Shown: positions 15,641 to 24,227 of the stretch, in pieces
Numbering within the stretch: position 1 is the first letter of the stretch
How the letters are laid out: every line of letters starts with the position of its first letter
From: GCA-002733465 sp965230525
Lineage (GTDB): Bacteria; Pseudomonadota; Gammaproteobacteria; Enterobacterales; Kangiellaceae
Assembly (NCBI GenBank): GCA_965230525.1
Contig: OZ246008.1
Location: 2,294,001-2,358,000, forward strand
DNA: 64,000 bases
Direction of reading: 5' to 3'
Program-made: the position numbers and the translations under genes
The notes under the pieces: generated by a model
Database searches by the model: none
Seen by the model: the letters and a program-made list of their open reading frames with translations, nothing else
Told to the model about the DNA's origin: nothing

Positions 15641-17866
15641 ATGGGACTAAACCGACGAGAGTTTCTCAAAGTCACTGCCACTAACGCTGCCATGGTGGTC
15701 GCGATCAGCGTGCCAACCGCACTTAGCGCAAAAAACAGTTTCAAAGATAACACTTCGAAGCAGGCGCGATCGCAATACGATACCTGGGATATTTATTTAC
15801 GCATTGAACCGAACAACCAAATTGAAATTGCCTCGCCGGTACAAGATATGGGGCAACATATGAAAACCACTGGCCCGATGCTGATTGCCGAAGAACTCGA
15901 TGCAGATTGGGCGTTAGTTAGCTGTGTGGCGGGTGCCACTCATTTAAAAATTGACCCCAAAGAAAAGCGAGCAACCTATCGACATGCCAATATGGGAACC
16001 GGTGGAAGTCATGCTGTCAGAAATAACTGGGAGTATCTGCGTCAAGCTGGCGCAACTGCCAAACAGATGCTCAAACAAGCTGCGGCCAACACTTGGCAAT
16101 GTGACATATCAGACATAAAAACTAAAAACAGCTTCCTTTATCGTCAGTCGACATCGGAAAAATTGAGCTATGGTGAAGTGGCAGAACTTGCGGCCAGTTT
16201 ACCTGCACCTGAAAAAGAGATGCCACTAAAGCCTCGCCATGAGTACTCGATCATTGGTAAAGATGCAACTACCGTCGATATCGATCAGATTATTACTGGC
16301 AAGCCTTTATTCGGTATTGATATGGATTACCCCGGACAAGTTCACGCAGTGATCGAACGCAGTCCTTATTTTGACGGCAAAATCAAAAATTATAATAAAG
16401 CGGCAGTGATGGCGGTTGATGGTGTTTTGGCGGTTGTTGAAATCGCTGGGCAAGTCGATGGGGATCGCCGCATTCTTTCAAATGGGATTGCGGTTGTTGC
16501 AAAAAGCTTGTGGAGTGCCATGAAAGCGCGCAAGCAATTACAAGCCACTTGGTACAAAGGTTCGTTTCCAGATGAAAGCTCAGCAAATTTAGCCGAACAA
16601 GGGCATGCTTTTTGCCACAGCGAAAAGTCTGGAAATATCGTAAGAGATGATGGCAATCTAGATGTCGGTTTTAAAGAATCGGAACTGGTGCTTGATAAAA
16701 CCTATTTTACACCTTTCTTTCATCATGCGTGCATGGAGCCATTTAGCTGTATGGCGGATGTACGCAAAGACGGAGCAACCCTAGTATTGGGGCATCAATC
16801 TCCGGCCTCGGCAGCCAACACTGTTGCACAACTGACTGGCCTCGATCCGTTAACCATTGATGTGCAGGCACATCGTATGGGAGGTGGTTTTGGTAGAAAA
16901 TGGATGAGCGATTTTGTCTCGGAAGCAACCTATTTATCGAAACAATTAAAAGTGCCAGTAAAAGTAACCTGGACTCGTGAAGATGAAATGCAACAGGATT
17001 ACTTTGCACCAATGCATACCATGCGAATTAAAGCAGGCCTCGATAAAAACAATAAAATTGCAGCATGGCATTATCGCGGCGCAGCTAAGCGAGGCGGTGT
17101 TCAGGCCAAATGTTTTCCGGCTAACTTAATTAAAAACTATCGAGCCGAAGTCTTTCAACAATCATGTGGTACTCAGGTTGGAGCTTGGCGTGGACCGGGG
17201 CATTTGCAATATACTTTTGCCACTGAAAGTATGATTGATGAACTGGCACACAGTGCGGATAGCGATCCGTTAGAGTTTAGAAGAGCACTGTATCAAGGTA
17301 AAGAGACCTTTGAATACAATTCCTACGGCGCAAAGATAATCGATGCGCGGCGAATGTGGCGTTGCTTTGAGCAAGTTGCGGAACTTGCAGACTGGCATAA
17401 ACCAAGAGGTAAAAATGTCGGGCTCGGTATTGCGGGGCATTTCACTTTTGGTTCTTATGCAGCATTTGTGGTGGAAGTTGAAGTGACTCCGGGCAAAGCT
17501 ACTGGAGGCAAATCGAATTATCGCATAACAAACTGTTGGGGCACCATTGATTGTGGACTGGCGGTTAACCCAAACCATATTCGCAATCAAATGGAAGGCG
17601 GATTTATTGATGGATTAAATGCCGCCATGTTTAACCAAGCAGAAATTGATCAAGGCGTACTACAAACGACTAATTTTGATCGCTTGCCGATGCTAAAAAT
17701 GGCACAAGCACCTTTTGATGTAAAAGTAAAAATCATAGAAAACGACTTTCCACCGACCGGCGTTGGCGAGCCACCTACTGCACCCGCTGCCGCCGCATTA
17801 GCCAATGCTATTTATAATGCATGTGGTCAACGCATCAGAAAATTACCGATCAAGTTGGAGGCATAG
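15641..17866 (+). CDS. Molybdopterin-binding subunit of a Tat-exported XDH-family hydroxylase
   Basis: The 741-residue protein carries a twin-arginine signal (NRREFLKVTA at residues 4-13), so the enzyme is folded with cofactor and exported. It matches the IorB/aldehyde-dehydrogenase large-subunit branch of the xanthine dehydrogenase family: the motifs MGGGFGRKW, GAWRGPGH and the C-terminal VGEPPTAPAAAALANA with the conserved catalytic Glu. These enzymes hydroxylate aldehydes or N-heterocycles with water as oxygen donor. It forms a pair with the 2Fe-2S subunit 3 bases downstream. No FAD subunit or cytochrome c subunit follows, so electrons probably pass to a separate periplasmic carrier. The substrate cannot be told. 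Confidence 0.88.
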   Translation: MGLNRREFLKVTATNAAMVVAISVPTALSAKNSFKDNTSKQARSQYDTWDIYLRIEPNNQIEIASPVQDMGQHMKTTGPMLIAEELDADWALVSCVAGATHLKIDPKEKRATYRHANMGTGGSHAVRNNWEYLRQAGATAKQMLKQAAANTWQCDISDIKTKNSFLYRQSTSEKLSYGEVAELAASLPAPEKEMPLKPRHEYSIIGKDATTVDIDQIITGKPLFGIDMDYPGQVHAVIERSPYFDGKIKNYNKAAVMAVDGVLAVVEIAGQVDGDRRILSNGIAVVAKSLWSAMKARKQLQATWYKGSFPDESSANLAEQGHAFCHSEKSGNIVRDDGNLDVGFKESELVLDKTYFTPFFHHACMEPFSCMADVRKDGATLVLGHQSPASAANTVAQLTGLDPLTIDVQAHRMGGGFGRKWMSDFVSEATYLSKQLKVPVKVTWTREDEMQQDYFAPMHTMRIKAGLDKNNKIAAWHYRGAAKRGGVQAKCFPANLIKNYRAEVFQQSCGTQVGAWRGPGHLQYTFATESMIDELAHSADSDPLEFRRALYQGKETFEYNSYGAKIIDARRMWRCFEQVAELADWHKPRGKNVGLGIAGHFTFGSYAAFVVEVEVTPGKATGGKSNYRITNCWGTIDCGLAVNPNHIRNQMEGGFIDGLNAAMFNQAEIDQGVLQTTNFDRLPMLKMAQAPFDVKVKIIENDFPPTGVGEPPTAPAAAALANAIYNACGQRIRKLPIKLEA

Positions 17867-17869
17867 AAT

Positions 17870-18331
17870 ATGGTTAGCTTTACATTAAATGGAACAAAGC
17901 ATCAGGTTAGTCAAGAGCTCGACAAGCCGTTGTTATGGTTTATTCGAGAAAATGCCGGATTAAAAGGAACCAAGTTTGGTTGTGGTATTGCCCAATGCGG
18001 CGCATGCTCGGTCCACATTAATGGACAGGTCTCTCGAAGTTGTAGTATTCCTTTATCCGCGATAGATGGTTTAAACATTACAACGATCGAAGGGCTTTCG
18101 GCAAACGGTGAACACCCAGTTCAACAAGCCTGGAAAGAAATTGATGTACCTCAATGTGGGTACTGTCAAAGTGGTCAAATTATGGCCGCGGCTTCGTTGC
18201 TTGAAAGAACACCAACACCAAGCGACACTGACATCGATGAGCAAATGACCAATATTTGTCGATGCATGACTTACGTGAGGATAAGAAAAGCAGTCCACAA
18301 AGCCGCTAAGCTTGCTAAGAATGTTGGTTAG
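17870..18331 (+). CDS. 2Fe-2S subunit of the molybdenum hydroxylase (IorA-like)
   Basis: A 153-residue electron-transfer subunit with both expected clusters: a plant-ferredoxin-type set (FGCGIAQCGACSV plus a later Cys) and the helical CxxC ... CRC set (QCGYCQSGQ and NICRCMTY). It has no signal peptide of its own, as usual for IorA-like partners that are co-exported with the Tat-bearing large subunit. GGAGG lies in the last codons of the large subunit and serves as ribosome site, so the two genes are translationally linked. Confidence 0.92.
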   Translation: MVSFTLNGTKHQVSQELDKPLLWFIRENAGLKGTKFGCGIAQCGACSVHINGQVSRSCSIPLSAIDGLNITTIEGLSANGEHPVQQAWKEIDVPQCGYCQSGQIMAAASLLERTPTPSDTDIDEQMTNICRCMTYVRIRKAVHKAAKLAKNVG

Positions 18332-18418
18332 AAACAACCTGTTCAATGAGTGCTTATGATCTGATAAAAAATTCACTTGTTAGCCTCAGTGTGAACTTTT
18401 TCTTTCTAAATGGTATGA

Positions 18419-18440
18419 AAATTAAGGTACAATCCGACTC
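18419..18440 (+). promoter_or_regulatory. Repeated promoter-like element, copy 1
   Basis: AAATTAAGGTACAATC followed two bases later by ACTC. The same 16-mer plus ACTC occurs at 20158-20179. Both copies lie about 155-165 bases before a gene start, and TACAAT could be a -10 element. No clear -35 is visible. Confidence 0.35.
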
Positions 18441-18594
18441 GTTTAGCCATTAAGCTAAATGAGTACGGACTCACTCGTGTGGATTAAATCAACCTCAACA
18501 AACGATTTATTTCTGATGTTCTTTGAACCTCCTATGTGAAATATTCGCGGCTCGTGAGTGCGCTCTAAAGGTTAGTAAAGAGGAATTATTATCA

Positions 18595-19332
18595 ATGAGC
18601 TTTATGGATGCCTGCCTTACCATCTTGAGTGTCTGTTTTATTGCCTTAGTGTATGAAGTCACAATAGCGGTTAAGCAAAACAAGAATACTGATTTAGATT
18701 ACAATGGGGAACTGGATATTTTGGACAACATTCTTTTGTTTAGTCCATTTGTTGCATTGTTTTATGTCGATAGTTTTTGGCTCAATCTCAGTTACTTGGC
18801 AGTCATAATCGCTGCTGTCGCAATTCTAAGAGGGATTTTATACAAGTTTGGAATCTACAAATACCCGCCAACTCTAGTTCTTTCTACTGGTCCGGGAAGT
18901 TTTTTCTTGGTGATAATTATCTATTTTTCAATATTTCACGAAGGAGCATTGTCGACGAGTTCCAGCGGTATTGAAGCAGAGCTGGAGTCAAGCGAAACAG
19001 GAAGCGCGAATGGCTTTTCTTTATATTATCTCATCGGCTCTTTACTCGCTTATGTATGCATTACGCTATCCGTCATTTTCAAGCTTCGAAGCAGTAATGA
19101 ATTTTCGGGCGCTAGTTTAATCTTTGCTCTACTAGGTTTTAATATTATTCCATTCTTTACAGGGTATTTTTGGTGGTCAATGTTGGCAAGTTTATTTCTA
19201 TTCTTTGGTTTGTTGTCATACGCATACAAACAAGAAAGTGGAAGAAACTTAGGTAGTGTCGGCTGGGTGTTTTTATATTTATACATGTTGGCAGCGACTT
19301 TTAGTTGCATTTTGTATGCGATTTTATTTTAG
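18595..19332 (+). CDS. Hypothetical integral membrane protein
   Basis: The 245-residue product shows about seven hydrophobic segments and no recognisable motif. Between the fourth and fifth segments lies a short polar loop rich in Ser and Glu. I chose the ATG at 18595 because AGAGGA precedes it; a longer frame from 18523 would add a segment without a better ribosome site. Function unknown. Confidence 0.65.
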   Translation: MSFMDACLTILSVCFIALVYEVTIAVKQNKNTDLDYNGELDILDNILLFSPFVALFYVDSFWLNLSYLAVIIAAVAILRGILYKFGIYKYPPTLVLSTGPGSFFLVIIIYFSIFHEGALSTSSSGIEAELESSETGSANGFSLYYLIGSLLAYVCITLSVIFKLRSSNEFSGASLIFALLGFNIIPFFTGYFWWSMLASLFLFFGLLSYAYKQESGRNLGSVGWVFLYLYMLAATFSCILYAILF

Positions 19333-19539
19333 CTATGATTCAGACCAAATAACCTCTGGTATAGGCTTAATGATCGCTGAAAGGCTATAGACTTACTATT
19401 TCATTGCAATAAATACACACTCTTTACGTCTTGTAATATTTCCTACATTTACATACAGATTGAAGACACAAGTCCAATAGTTATTACATGGAGGATAATT
19501 ATAATGAACCGGTCTTTTACACATAATTAGGAAATAGCA

Positions 19540-20148
19540 ATGAAAAACTTAATCGCAATATCGACTCTTTCACTCGCTTTAGTTAGCGGTAGCATTGCAG
19601 CTGATGAATCATCAACCCAAGTTGCAAAGCAACATACCTTTGGATTGAGCTCTTCTGTCGGCGGGGCGAAATACAAAGGGTCATCTGAAGATGGCGATGG
19701 TGTTGCCCACTTATACGGTTTTTACAATTTCAATATTAACAATAACTTCTCATTTGAAACTGGCTTAATCGCTGGAGCCGATGCCGATGATTGGCGTTGT
19801 GAAGAAGTTGAAGATGATGAATGGGAATGCCGCTCGGATAACGATCCAATTTTTAACCTTCAAGCCGATGAATTAACCTATGCAAGTTTAGTGGTAGCCA
19901 TAAAAGGTAAACTAGAATTAACCACCAGAAACTCGCTATACGCGAAAGTCGGTGGACAATTTTATGATTACGAATTTCAGCGCGATGACCAAAAGCTAGA
20001 GGGTGAAGATGGTTTTGGCGCCTTCTTAGAAGCCGGTTGGCAATATCAATGGGATTCTGGTTGGCAAATAAACGCTGGATACCAATATGCTGATATGGGT
20101 GACTTAGAAATCTCTGCGTTAAATTTAGGCGTGAGTTATTCGTTCTAA
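19540..20148 (+). CDS. Outer-membrane beta-barrel protein
   Basis: A 202-residue protein with a classical signal peptide (cleavage near SIAA-DES) and alternating hydrophobic strands ending in the C-terminal aromatic signature LNLGVSYSF. The length and pattern fit the OmpW/OmpA-like small eight-strand porin group. A Cys pair (WRCEEVEDDEWECR) in an acidic loop could form a surface disulfide and bind cations; that is inference. Its ribosome site is TTAGGAAATAGCA. Confidence 0.8.
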   Translation: MKNLIAISTLSLALVSGSIAADESSTQVAKQHTFGLSSSVGGAKYKGSSEDGDGVAHLYGFYNFNINNNFSFETGLIAGADADDWRCEEVEDDEWECRSDNDPIFNLQADELTYASLVVAIKGKLELTTRNSLYAKVGGQFYDYEFQRDDQKLEGEDGFGAFLEAGWQYQWDSGWQINAGYQYADMGDLEISALNLGVSYSF

Positions 20149-20157
20149 ATTGCGAGC

Positions 20158-20179
20158 AAATTAAGGTACAATCTCACTC
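20158..20179 (+). promoter_or_regulatory. Repeated promoter-like element, copy 2
   Basis: Second copy of the 16-mer described at 18419, here 162 bases before the amidohydrolase start. Confidence 0.35.
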
Positions 20180-20218
20180 AACTAATCGCATGTGCTGTGC
20201 AGCGAGCTTGTTGCAGGT

Positions 20219-20340
20219 CAGTCTACCCAAGTGAGTCCACGCAAGTGAATTTATGCGAGTGAGAATATGCGAGTGAGATTGTTCCAATAAGCTGTTTTAA
20301 TTAAGTTGTTCCAATTAGCTGTTCCAATTAGGTTGTTCCC
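20219..20340. repeat. Two adjacent families of short repeats
   Basis: The first half holds three to four imperfect copies around TGCGAGTGAGAAT; the second half holds four copies around GTTCCAATTAG. They fill the leader directly before the amidohydrolase start codon. Confidence 0.75.
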
Positions 20341-21138
20341 ATGAGTAATGAAGAATTAGTTACCGACGATTCAATTATTCAACTATGCAACTATCCCATT
20401 TTCGATAGTCACTTTCATATCATCGATCCAAATTTTCCTTTGTATGAAAATAACGGCTATCTGCCCACAGCGTTTAATTACCAAGATTACCTTAATAAAA
20501 CCAATCACTATCAACTGAAAGGTGGCGCGGTAGTTTCAGGCTCATTTCAGCAGTTTGATCAAAGCTACCTAATCAACGCACTCAAACAGCTAGGTCCTCA
20601 GTTTGTTGGTGTGACCCAAGTTCCTCATTCTATTACCGACGATAAAATTATTCAGCTTGATTCACATCGGATAAGAGCTGTTAGGTTTAACTTAAAGCGG
20701 GGTGGTTCAGAAGATATCAAACACCTCGTTTCGCTTGCGAACCGAGTTTATGATATAGCCGGGTGGCATACTGAGTTGTATGTGGACTCGGTTCACCTAA
20801 TTGAATTGGCTAACACCTTAGTGACTTTACCTTCCGTGAGTATCGATCATTTAGGCCTTTCTGCCGCAGGCTTTAACACTTTATGCGGGCTAGTCGAAAA
20901 GGGTGTAAAAGTTAAAGCGACCGGCTTTAGTCGAGTTGATTATGATGTGACCAAGGCGATTAAGCAAATTCACAGCATCAATCCCACTGCGCTAATGTTT
21001 GGTACTGACTTACCTTCCACTCGCGCACCAAAAGCTTATTCGGATGATGATCTTAAATTGGTTTTGGACACATTAGATGAAAACCAAGCGAAGGCGGTGC
21101 TGTGTCAGAATGCTCTCGATTTTTATCGGCAGAGCTGA
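20341..21138 (+). CDS. Amidohydrolase family protein (PDC-lactonase-like)
   Basis: A 265-residue TIM-barrel hydrolase. The N-terminal metal motif reads FDSHFHI (HxH), the barrel continues with RAVRFNLKRGG, a mid His in VSIDHLG and a late Asp in MFGTDLPS, which is the pattern of the amidohydrolase_2 group including 2-pyrone-4,6-dicarboxylate lactonase-like enzymes. The real substrate is unknown, since no aromatic-degradation genes are nearby. There is no signal peptide, so it is cytoplasmic. No good ribosome site precedes the ATG; the leader is made of short repeats. Confidence 0.8.
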   Translation: MSNEELVTDDSIIQLCNYPIFDSHFHIIDPNFPLYENNGYLPTAFNYQDYLNKTNHYQLKGGAVVSGSFQQFDQSYLINALKQLGPQFVGVTQVPHSITDDKIIQLDSHRIRAVRFNLKRGGSEDIKHLVSLANRVYDIAGWHTELYVDSVHLIELANTLVTLPSVSIDHLGLSAAGFNTLCGLVEKGVKVKATGFSRVDYDVTKAIKQIHSINPTALMFGTDLPSTRAPKAYSDDDLKLVLDTLDENQAKAVLCQNALDFYRQS

Positions 21139-21388
21139 ACCAAACCCCATCCGCATTTCTAACGCCACGGCGAATCTTAGAAAAGAAAAATAGCCCTAAA
21201 GCCTAGCCGTTGACCGATTAGCGTTTACCAAAGAATTTGCCGTTTCACTTGGTCTGAAAAGCCAAAACAGAAAGGTAAAGCGAAAAAAGGCTGTATATTG
21301 AACTCCAACTTCAATGATTACAATGGATTATGGCGGTTCGACCTGAAGGTGTTCTTTTCATTGTTTGCGATTTCTGTAACTACGACGC

Positions 21389-21883
21389 TTAATATTTGTA
21401 AGTTGTTGATTTAAAAGGGCGTTAAAAAGTGATTCCGGAACTATGTTCAGTAAAGTTACGTAGTTACGGGATTGACTTCTTGCTGAAGTTACGTAAGTAT
21501 CGGATATTAATAAATAATTCGGTAAAATCAAAACGGGTGTTTGAATTTAATTGTGTTTTACTGAATACAATCAGCTGTTCCTGGCATCAAGTCAGAAACC
21601 ATTTTATGGCTTAATGAGATTGTGTCACTGCAACAAGAATCAGTGAAAATAGCAGGGAAAGCGCCCTAAAAAAATAAAGGAGTTGACGTGCCAAATTATC
21701 AGCATTACTGTAAAAGCAAGAGCGGACACGTTGAAACTCGGCTTGTTTCCAAACGGATCCGAACTTGCTTTTACAGTGAAGCGTGTCCCGTCGCCGTGTT
21801 TTCTTTGTTTTCTTCCTCGCGTAAACTCGTTGTGTCCGAAGGTATCAATCAAGTGAGAAAAACCGTCACTAGACTGATAGCTA
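21389..21883 (+). other. Putative non-coding cassette with long dyad
   Basis: Stretch before the first clear attC. I see no convincing gene; the short frames here have poor composition. It contains ACTGTAAAAGCAAG (21707-21720) and its exact reverse complement at 21764-21777, plus GGACACG (21724-21730) and its complement at 21782-21788. The order of the four arms is that of a pseudoknot, not of nested hairpins. The sequence CTTAATAT near 21389 nearly complements the R'' box of the next attC, so this may be an old cassette. Confidence 0.4.
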
Positions 21884-21960
21884 ATATTAACTCGCCAAGA
21901 ACAAACGGCAGCAACCGACAAAACAGAAAAGCGTTTTGCAGTTGTGCTCGGCGTTAGGTG
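21884..21960 (+). repeat. attC site A
   Basis: R'' box TATTAAC at the left, R' box GTTAGGTG at the right, preceded by GGC. The inner arms CGCCAAGAACAA and TTGTGCTCGGC pair imperfectly, as in attC recombination sites of integron cassettes. The R' box is the exact complement of the R'' box of site B, as expected for one cassette between them. Confidence 0.7.
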
Positions 21961-21963
21961 AAT

Positions 21964-22368
21964 ATGGATATTTACAACTTACAAGATATTCGCGAATTAC
22001 TGATCGAAACAATGCATTCGAATGATTCGGCTGACTCTTACTTTCATCAGAAATTAGTCGATCGAGAGATGTTGAAAATACTAGTCAGGATTGCACTCGA
22101 TGATGAAGACTTCGGGGGCGATGCACCTATGGCTGCAGGAGACTATATTCATCAGTATCCGGCCGAGTGGCTGAAAGAACATGAAGCTTCTTTTCTTGAT
22201 ATTCTAAAAAGAGAGTACAGCGATGCCAGACCAGAGGATATCGCTCTAGCGCTTGCCAAATTCAAGTCACTTTCAGCAAAGTCATTTATCGAAAAAGAAA
22301 TAAGAGAACTAGAGTGGGGTCCGCGCTGTGAGCGATTCGAAGCCGCACTAGCACTTTACGATGATTGA
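21964..22368 (+). CDS. Cassette gene 1, hypothetical protein
   Basis: A 134-residue acidic, mostly helical protein of unknown family. The ATG lies 4 bases after attC A and the stop 3 bases before attC B, which is the tight packing of an integron cassette gene; such genes often lack a good ribosome site, as here. No signal peptide or TM segment. The helical, Trp/Glu-rich character recalls small immunity-type proteins, but this is only an impression. Confidence 0.7.
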   Translation: MDIYNLQDIRELLIETMHSNDSADSYFHQKLVDREMLKILVRIALDDEDFGGDAPMAAGDYIHQYPAEWLKEHEASFLDILKREYSDARPEDIALALAKFKSLSAKSFIEKEIRELEWGPRCERFEAALALYDD

Positions 22369-22369
22369 A

Positions 22370-22462
22370 CCACCTAACAAGGTGAAGCACCCGCCCGTAC
22401 CGGGCTATGGACAAAAAACTCACTGGCGTTCATTTTTTGCCGGTGTTCAAAGACGTTAAGTG
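22370..22462 (+). repeat. attC site B
   Basis: R'' CACCTAAC and R' GTTAAGTG. The inner arms are TGAAGCACC and GGTGTTCA; they pair perfectly except for one extra G, the extrahelical base that sets strand choice in attC sites. About 90 bases long. Confidence 0.85.
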
Positions 22463-22477
22463 TCATTAGGGAGAGCG

Positions 22478-22930
22478 ATGTTTAAACCAAAGCCAGAAAT
22501 TATTGAGCTTGAATTTAGCAACCAGTACAAGTTCATGTATGAGAACTTTCTGATTTCTACTCAGCATGATTCATACCTGCTTCTCGAAGAGAAGGAGGGA
22601 TATATACACGCTCTCAGGTTTCAGGGAAGTACTATTCGATATGGTTTGCCAAATGATGAAGGTCGTGGAGCTCATCAACTCACTAAATATGGCTCTCTTA
22701 CATATGGCTTTTTCGAGGTGAAGAATTCGCCTTGGATAGAGGAGCAAATGATTGGCAACAGGAGTCATCCCCGACACAGTGATGATATGTTCAAAAACAA
22801 AAAGCACTATATAGTGTGCTTTAAAGACGTTATGTTCGAGGCATCATGTAGAGGCTACTCATTAGAGGTTATGAGCAAAGAGGATGTGGTTACATTGGTA
22901 ACTCAGGAGCTAGATGACCTTAGCGAGTAA
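22478..22930 (+). CDS. Cassette gene 2, hypothetical protein
   Basis: A 150-residue soluble protein without known domains. It has alternating strand-like sequences (YKFMYENFLIS, SYLLLEEKEGYIHALRF) and a C-terminal helix. The ATG at 22478 is preceded by AGGGAG; a GTG at 22460 inside the attC edge would be an alternative. It fills the cassette between attC B and C. Confidence 0.7.
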   Translation: MFKPKPEIIELEFSNQYKFMYENFLISTQHDSYLLLEEKEGYIHALRFQGSTIRYGLPNDEGRGAHQLTKYGSLTYGFFEVKNSPWIEEQMIGNRSHPRHSDDMFKNKKHYIVCFKDVMFEASCRGYSLEVMSKEDVVTLVTQELDDLSE

Positions 22931-22931
22931 A

Positions 22932-23044
22932 CACTTAACAAATTACTGCACAAGGACAGCCCTTCGCTCCGTGCTTTCGTGGTCGCTTCGCTTATACCAC
23001 GAAAGTACTCCACTACGGTCTGCCTGTGAGTAAGGCGTTAGGCA
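22932..23044 (+). repeat. attC site C
   Basis: R'' CACTTAAC (complement of R' of site B) and R' GTTAGGCA preceded by AAGGC. Inner arms TTACTGCACAAG and CTGTGAGTAAG pair with extra unpaired bases. The 113-base body contains a further stem around CTTTCGTGGTC/ACCACGAAAG. Confidence 0.85.
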
Positions 23045-23056
23045 TACAAAAATAAT

Positions 23057-23476
23057 ATGGCACAAGTTAGTAAATCAGCAGCAACTCTAAGAGTAATGGG
23101 AGATCAACTAATTCCCTCTGAAATAACAAATATATTAGGTTGCAATCCAACATTTGAACAAACTAAAGGCCAAGAAATAGTAAATAATAAAACTGGAAAT
23201 AAACGTGTAGCAATATCTGGTATGTGGCGCTTAGAAACAAAACGACATGAACCAGAAAATCTAGACAAACAAATTTCAGAAATATTTAGCCAATTAACAA
23301 CCGATTTAGAGAAATGGAAATTATTAAATGAAAAGTATGACACTGACTTGTTTTGTGGAATATTCATGAAAGAGGATATGGAAGGTATGGAAATATCACC
23401 AGAATCATTAAAAATTCTTGCTGAAAGAGGCATTACTCTTGGGTTAGATATTTACAGGCCTGACGAAAATGCCTAA
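23057..23476 (+). CDS. Cassette gene 3, DUF4279-like protein
   Basis: The 139-residue sequence fits the DUF4279 family: ATLRVMGDQLIPSEITNILGC at the start, a central WRLETK segment and a C-terminal ERGITLGLDIY. Members are small soluble proteins, some linked to polymorphic-toxin immunity, but the function is not established. Its stop codon lies inside the R'' box of attC D, a typical cassette feature. The gene is more AT-rich than its surroundings, in line with lateral origin. Confidence 0.75.
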   Translation: MAQVSKSAATLRVMGDQLIPSEITNILGCNPTFEQTKGQEIVNNKTGNKRVAISGMWRLETKRHEPENLDKQISEIFSQLTTDLEKWKLLNEKYDTDLFCGIFMKEDMEGMEISPESLKILAERGITLGLDIYRPDENA

Positions 23477-23560
23477 CAATCACATTAACCCGACAAAAAG
23501 GACGCACTTCCTAAAAAAGCAGTCCGAGCACCTTTTTGCCAGTTATGTAGGCGTTAAGTG
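23470..23560 (+). repeat. attC site D
   Basis: R'' TGCCTAAC (exact complement of R' of site C) and R' GTTAAGTG preceded by AGGC. Inner arms CACATTAAC and GTTATGTA pair with one extra T. Confidence 0.85.
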
Positions 23561-23566
23561 AATAAA

Positions 23567-23878
23567 ATGAATCGAGCAATTTTACTTATAATTATGGTGC
23601 TAACGTCAGTTAATTGTTCAGCTGATGAGGTTACGATCGAAGTTGATGATTGTGGGTCTCTCGGACAATCTGATTTTGGAGTTGCGTTTCGAGCGAAACC
23701 TCATATTGGCGGACAGTTCTATTTTGCTAAAGGTACCGCAATGGAAGTTTGTCCAAAAATCACCAAAGCAAAGAAAATAGTTGGAGTGGTAACAAGTTAC
23801 TGTGATTATCTAGAAAAAAAAGAACCAGAATGTAAGAAGGTTAAAGTTTTCACCATTACGAACATTATCAATGAGTAG
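23567..23878 (+). CDS. Cassette gene 4, small secreted protein
   Basis: A 103-residue protein with a signal peptide (cleavage near NCSA-DE) and four cysteines in the mature part, including CDY ... EC, suggesting a disulfide-held periplasmic protein. No family recognised. An in-frame GTG at 23558 overlaps the attC R' box and could extend it by three residues. The stop lies just before attC E. Confidence 0.7.
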   Translation: MNRAILLIIMVLTSVNCSADEVTIEVDDCGSLGQSDFGVAFRAKPHIGGQFYFAKGTAMEVCPKITKAKKIVGVVTSYCDYLEKKEPECKKVKVFTITNIINE

Positions 23879-23880
23879 AG

Positions 23881-23939
23881 CACTTAACCATTTATTGGAA
23901 TCGACGCGAAAAACGAGCGTCTCAATTTTGCGTTATATG
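23881..23939 (+). repeat. attC site E
   Basis: R'' CACTTAAC (complement of R' of site D) and R' GTTATATG. Short site of 59 bases whose body pairs ACGCGAAAAACGAGCGT in a central hairpin. Confidence 0.8.
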
Positions 23940-23969
23940 TATAAAGAATTGAGCTTGAGGAAGGTATTA

Positions 23970-24227
23970 ATGAATCGTATTTATAAGTTGAGAGTTTTAT
24001 CAATCTCGATTGGAAGCTTTCTGCTTGTATCCTGTGTATCAAGCATACCAGAAAGTGGAAAAACGACAGTGGCACGTAGTCTCGTAAGTGCGAAATCGTA
24101 CAGTCATCCTACAAAAAAAGACACTAAGGAAGATATGCAAGTATGTCGAAACACTGTGTCTCAAAAAAAGATTGATAAATGTTTGTCCGAGAAAGGGTGG
24201 AGCATTAAAACTAAGAAATACGATTGA
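23970..24227 (+). CDS. Cassette gene 5, small lipoprotein
   Basis: An 85-residue lipoprotein with lipobox LLVSC and a Lys-rich mature part with two cysteines (MQVCRNT and DKCLSEKGW). The ATG at 23970 follows GAGGAAGG with good spacing; a longer frame from 23871 would read through attC E and is unlikely. Function unknown. Confidence 0.65.
   Translation: MNRIYKLRVLSISIGSFLLVSCVSSIPESGKTTVARSLVSAKSYSHPTKKDTKEDMQVCRNTVSQKKIDKCLSEKGWSIKTKKYD

Noticed and set aside
21688..21957. 89-codon frame before attC A
   Set aside because: It reads through the inverted repeats and through the attC site itself, with poor protein character, so I treat the region as non-coding.
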